Of a DNA stretch of 44,117 nt, positions 41,640 through 44,117 are shown piece after piece. Made by a program: the position numbers and the translations under genes. This DNA is from Chara braunii (Eukaryota; Streptophyta; Charophyceae; Charales; Characeae). Positions within the stretch are counted from its first letter, which is position 1. Every line of letters begins with the position of its first letter. The stretch lies in the NCBI GenBank assembly GCA_003427395.1, contig BFEA01000197.1, positions 2,229,710-2,273,826 on the forward strand. The letters run 5' to 3'. Below the pieces are notes generated by a model that did not search any database, was not told where the DNA came from, and worked only from the letters and a program-made list of their open reading frames with translations.

Positions 41640-43002
41640 GTGTCATTGTGTAATCATTATGCTGTTCTGTCTCAGTTGTGTTACATGCCCAGTTGGGCGA
41701 TGTACATACAAAACCGAGGATCCGCAATGTGATAAAAAGGACTGAATGGACAATGCAGTGCAAGTAGAATCTCAACAAGCAATGTGCATTACAAAATGGT
41801 GCTAAATATCGCAGGGAAGACTTAGATACAAGACCTGACCTGATCGAGACTGACCCTTTTCACGTAGTACAAGATAGCGAAGCAGAATGCTAGAATACCG
41901 ATACTAGCCCAATCAATGTTTCAACGCAGACCAAACATACATCATGCTCCTCACAAGGTGTGAAGGAGCCTGGCGCTTTACACAGGAAGGAAGCGCCAGG
42001 TCCAGACATACACAGATGAAGAGGAGGGGATCAGACGAAGAAGAGGGGGAGAGATGGGAGTGTCGTCAACACCAAGTCTTTGTCACAAGTCCCAAATAAT
42101 CCCTCGTCGAAATGTCTGAAGCCCAAAAGTCGAGTCTGGATCCAATGTCACCAAGCTCTCTCTCTCTCTCTTTCTCTCGTAGTCTGCTGATGCAGTGAAG
42201 TCAGATAATGAGAGGGTGAGAGGAAGATGGTGGACTGAGGAGAGGAAGAAGAAGAGCTCTCTCTCTCACGAGCTAGGTACTAACCTGTGAAGTTGGCGCT
42301 GTGCTGCAGGTACCTCGAAGACGAAGCTGGAGCAACGGCGCTGCAGGTAGGTACTCCTGGCCTCCGCCCAATCTCTCTCTCTCTAGTACTATCCTAGCTA
42401 TGGCGCCCAGCGCTGAAGACTACAGCTACCTACTGGCGCCCAGCACTGAAGACTAGTGCTAACACTACTACTACTCCTGCAGCGCTCCCTCCAGAGTGCT
42501 GCTGCCGAATCCTGAAGACTACTGCCTTCTGCCTACCCGTGAAGTGCATGGGAAGTCCCTATGTACTATCTCGGCCTGCCTCCTGACTGCCTCCGACTGC
42601 CTGCAGTTGCAGGGCAGGCAGTCCAGGAGGCTGCTCTTGCCAATGCCGAACTGCGCCAGGGGCTGGCGCTGCAGCTGTCGTGGGAACAGGCCAAAAATAG
42701 CCTGTTCCTAAAGCCCTGGTTCGGTGCCTGAGTTTCAGGGCAGGCCGGTCTGATGACAGACCGGAAATGGCCCTTCGTTTTATGCTAAAAAGGCTACTGC
42801 CATTTTTAGTCTGAAATGACACAGGGTCTGTAGGCCCCTGTTTTTCAGGCTTTCGAGCTGAATGGTCATGGGGCCTGTAGGCCCTGGTTTTCAGGCTTTC
42901 AGCCTGAGGGACGCAGGGCCTGGAAAATGGCCCTCGTGTGCAAGCGCAGCATGTAACAGTTGTGTAATATGAGCTGTGCTGTGCTGTGCTGTATATGCAT
43001 CT
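41640..43002. other. Gene-less stretch with short repeats
   Basis: Contains a CT-rich run (42158-42180), a ~22-base direct repeat starting TGGCGCCCAGC (about 42401 and 42435), and a ~40-base direct repeat with TGTAGGCCC and TTCAGGCTTTC (about 42826 and 42872). No coding region was recognised. Confidence 0.5.
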
Positions 43003-43025
43003 GCTGGAGAGCAGGTCCAGAGTCC
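43003..43025 (-). repeat. Isolated tail hairpin
   Basis: GCTGGA, loop GAGCAGG, TCCAG; the base after the stem has changed (AGTCCC instead of GCGTCCC). Confidence 0.5.
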
Positions 43026-43231
43026 CAGTGTGATACCATCTCGATTGTGTCGTGTGATGTACACGTCGACTCTAGGGCATGTGGCCGTGTCAGTATTGTA
43101 CATTGTCCTATTGCTATTCTTATTGCTATTCCTACTTGCCTATTTTAGGCTATTTGTACCTATTTGTATCTATTTGTACCTTGAAAGCATTCTTTAATAG
43201 GACAGTGCCTTTTCATATGCTCACAATACAC

Positions 43232-43270
43232 ACTTATGGCCACAACATAAGTTATGTTGTGGCCATAAGT
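43232..43270. repeat. 18-bp perfect palindrome with 3-bp centre
   Basis: ACTTATGGCCACAACATA (43232-43249) and its exact reverse complement (43253-43270) are separated by AGT. It could form a cruciform or a long hairpin RNA, or be the remains of a foldback MITE. Confidence 0.9.
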
Positions 43271-43304
43271 TAAACGGTTTTCACCTCTTTGCAGTAGCAG
43301 ACGC

Positions 43305-43445
43305 AGATCCCAGGGTTCGATCCCTAGACCTTACCCTACCTGTGTACAGTATCTGTGTAGACCCCGAGAGTTGAACCTGTGACCTGTGTGTTCGCAAACA
43401 GTTGATAGGCTGTCATAGGTCCGTAGGTAGCAGAGGGGTTCGATC
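43305..43445 (+). other. B-box-like sequences, possible tRNA-derived fragments
   Basis: GGGTTCGATCCC (about 43313) and GGGGTTCGATCTG (about 43436) resemble pol III B boxes, and a GTTGAACCTG on the other strand lies between them. No matching A box or cloverleaf was found. Confidence 0.3.
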
Positions 43446-43716
43446 TGTAGATCTGTAGGATAGAAGTCTTAGCGAGTTCCAGAAGTCTTAGCTGTAGTCC
43501 TTCTAGAAGGCCAGCAAGTGGGCAAGTGGGCAAGTGGTGAGTCAAGTGGTGGACTAAACTGCAGTGCAATTGCAGTACGATCTCGGTAGGTTAGCAGTGA
43601 GTCCTCACTCAGTCAGCGGTAAGGTCCAGTCAGTCCCAGTCGGGTCCAGCAAGTACCACAAGGGACTGTGAGCACCATGGGCCGATGGAAGAGGGCAGAC
43701 CAACGAGTTTCAGAAG

Positions 43717-43849
43717 TATAAATCAAGAGGCAGCGCCCAGCCTTTCATTCATTCCTGCGTGAGCCATGCGGAAGCGCTGCTTCAGCGACTTGTGCAAGGA
43801 GGTCTGCAGAGAGCCCGGAGTTGAAGTGGGCGAGAGAGAAGGAGCGTAG
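43717..43849 (+). promoter_or_regulatory. TATA-like box and a 27-residue ORF
   Basis: TATAAAT at 43717-43723 is followed about 45 bases later by an ATG (43766) opening a 27-codon frame that ends at TAG 43847-43849. No family was recognised. It may be a promoter region of an LTR or gene that continues to the right. Confidence 0.2.
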
Positions 43850-43906
43850 CATAGTGATAGGGTAGTTGCGGCCATAGCCGCCATAGCTAGAGTTAGTGTG
43901 TAGCGA

Positions 43907-43928
43907 GTGTGTGTGTGTGTGTGTGTGA
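43907..43928. repeat. (GT)n microsatellite
   Basis: About 11 GT units are visible. Confidence 0.9.
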
Positions 43929-44117
43929 GTTCAGAGAGTCGCGTGTGGGATATCCAGGGTGATCAGGTGTATGTGAACAGTGAGTTGTTTGGGCGCTGAG
44001 TCGCCATAGCCAATTGAAAGGGAACTCGTATCTGGATGCCATATCTCTGAGTTTTGAGTGGGCGCATGTCGCCAGTTGCTGCGCTACTGTTTACATGCAT
44101 GAAAAGTGTGAATGAGA

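Overview
The window is eukaryotic nuclear DNA made almost entirely of transposable elements. There is no bacterial-style gene organisation and no confident single-copy host gene. A very large plant-type Ty3/gypsy LTR retrotransposon, LINEs with plant-style zinc knuckles, a tRNA-derived SINE, a Tc1/mariner-type MITE, many microsatellites and several runs of N all fit a repeat-rich assembly. The style of the pol protein and the tRNA-Asp-like primer site suggest a streptophyte, possibly a charophyte alga such as Chara. That assignment is inference, not proof.

Layout. 1-2648: minus-strand poly(A)-tailed retroposon ends, one unrecognised minus-strand ORF with long CAA-type microsatellites, and simple repeats. 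2649-24344: one Ty3/gypsy element of about 21.7 kb with 1.89 and 1.92 kb LTRs, a primer-binding site, gag, protease, RT-RNase H and integrase (4950-11512). A second gag-like ORF follows pol (11765-14396), and then about 8 kb of non-coding DNA. The 3' part of that DNA (20292-22388) is packed with RNA-foldable repeats. 24345-30233: degenerate DNA with a 105-bp MITE, a diverged direct repeat, an inverted repeat, a LINE fragment and an assembly gap. 30420-38818: a nearly full-length but decayed LINE (ORF1, ORF2, 3' tail, AAC repeat). 38822-40516: a second, 5'-truncated LINE with a poly(A) tail. 40517-44117: SINE-type sequence, isolated tail hairpins, palindromes and microsatellites.

How the parts fit. 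In the LTR element the gag-protease part reads in one frame and RT-integrase in the -1 frame. Every internal stop I found in gag-pol is TAG or TGA explainable by a single C-to-T or G-to-A change, and RNase H and integrase key residues are lost by the same class of change. This copy is therefore dead and looks decayed by cytosine deamination. A consensus splice donor in the LTR and a good acceptor just before the second gag-like ORF suggest that this ORF could have been made from a spliced RNA.

The most unusual signal is the array at 20292-21237. A conserved 17-base loop (GCTCTATAAGTTTAGGT) recurs about nine times. Each copy is closed by a different stem whose two arms are complementary to each other. 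This is what conserved structure with covarying stems looks like. A second array of ~124-bp units (21539-22084) and three further hairpins lead up to the 3' LTR. A separate hairpin family with one base-pair-preserving change marks the 3' ends of the LINE/SINE-type elements across the window.
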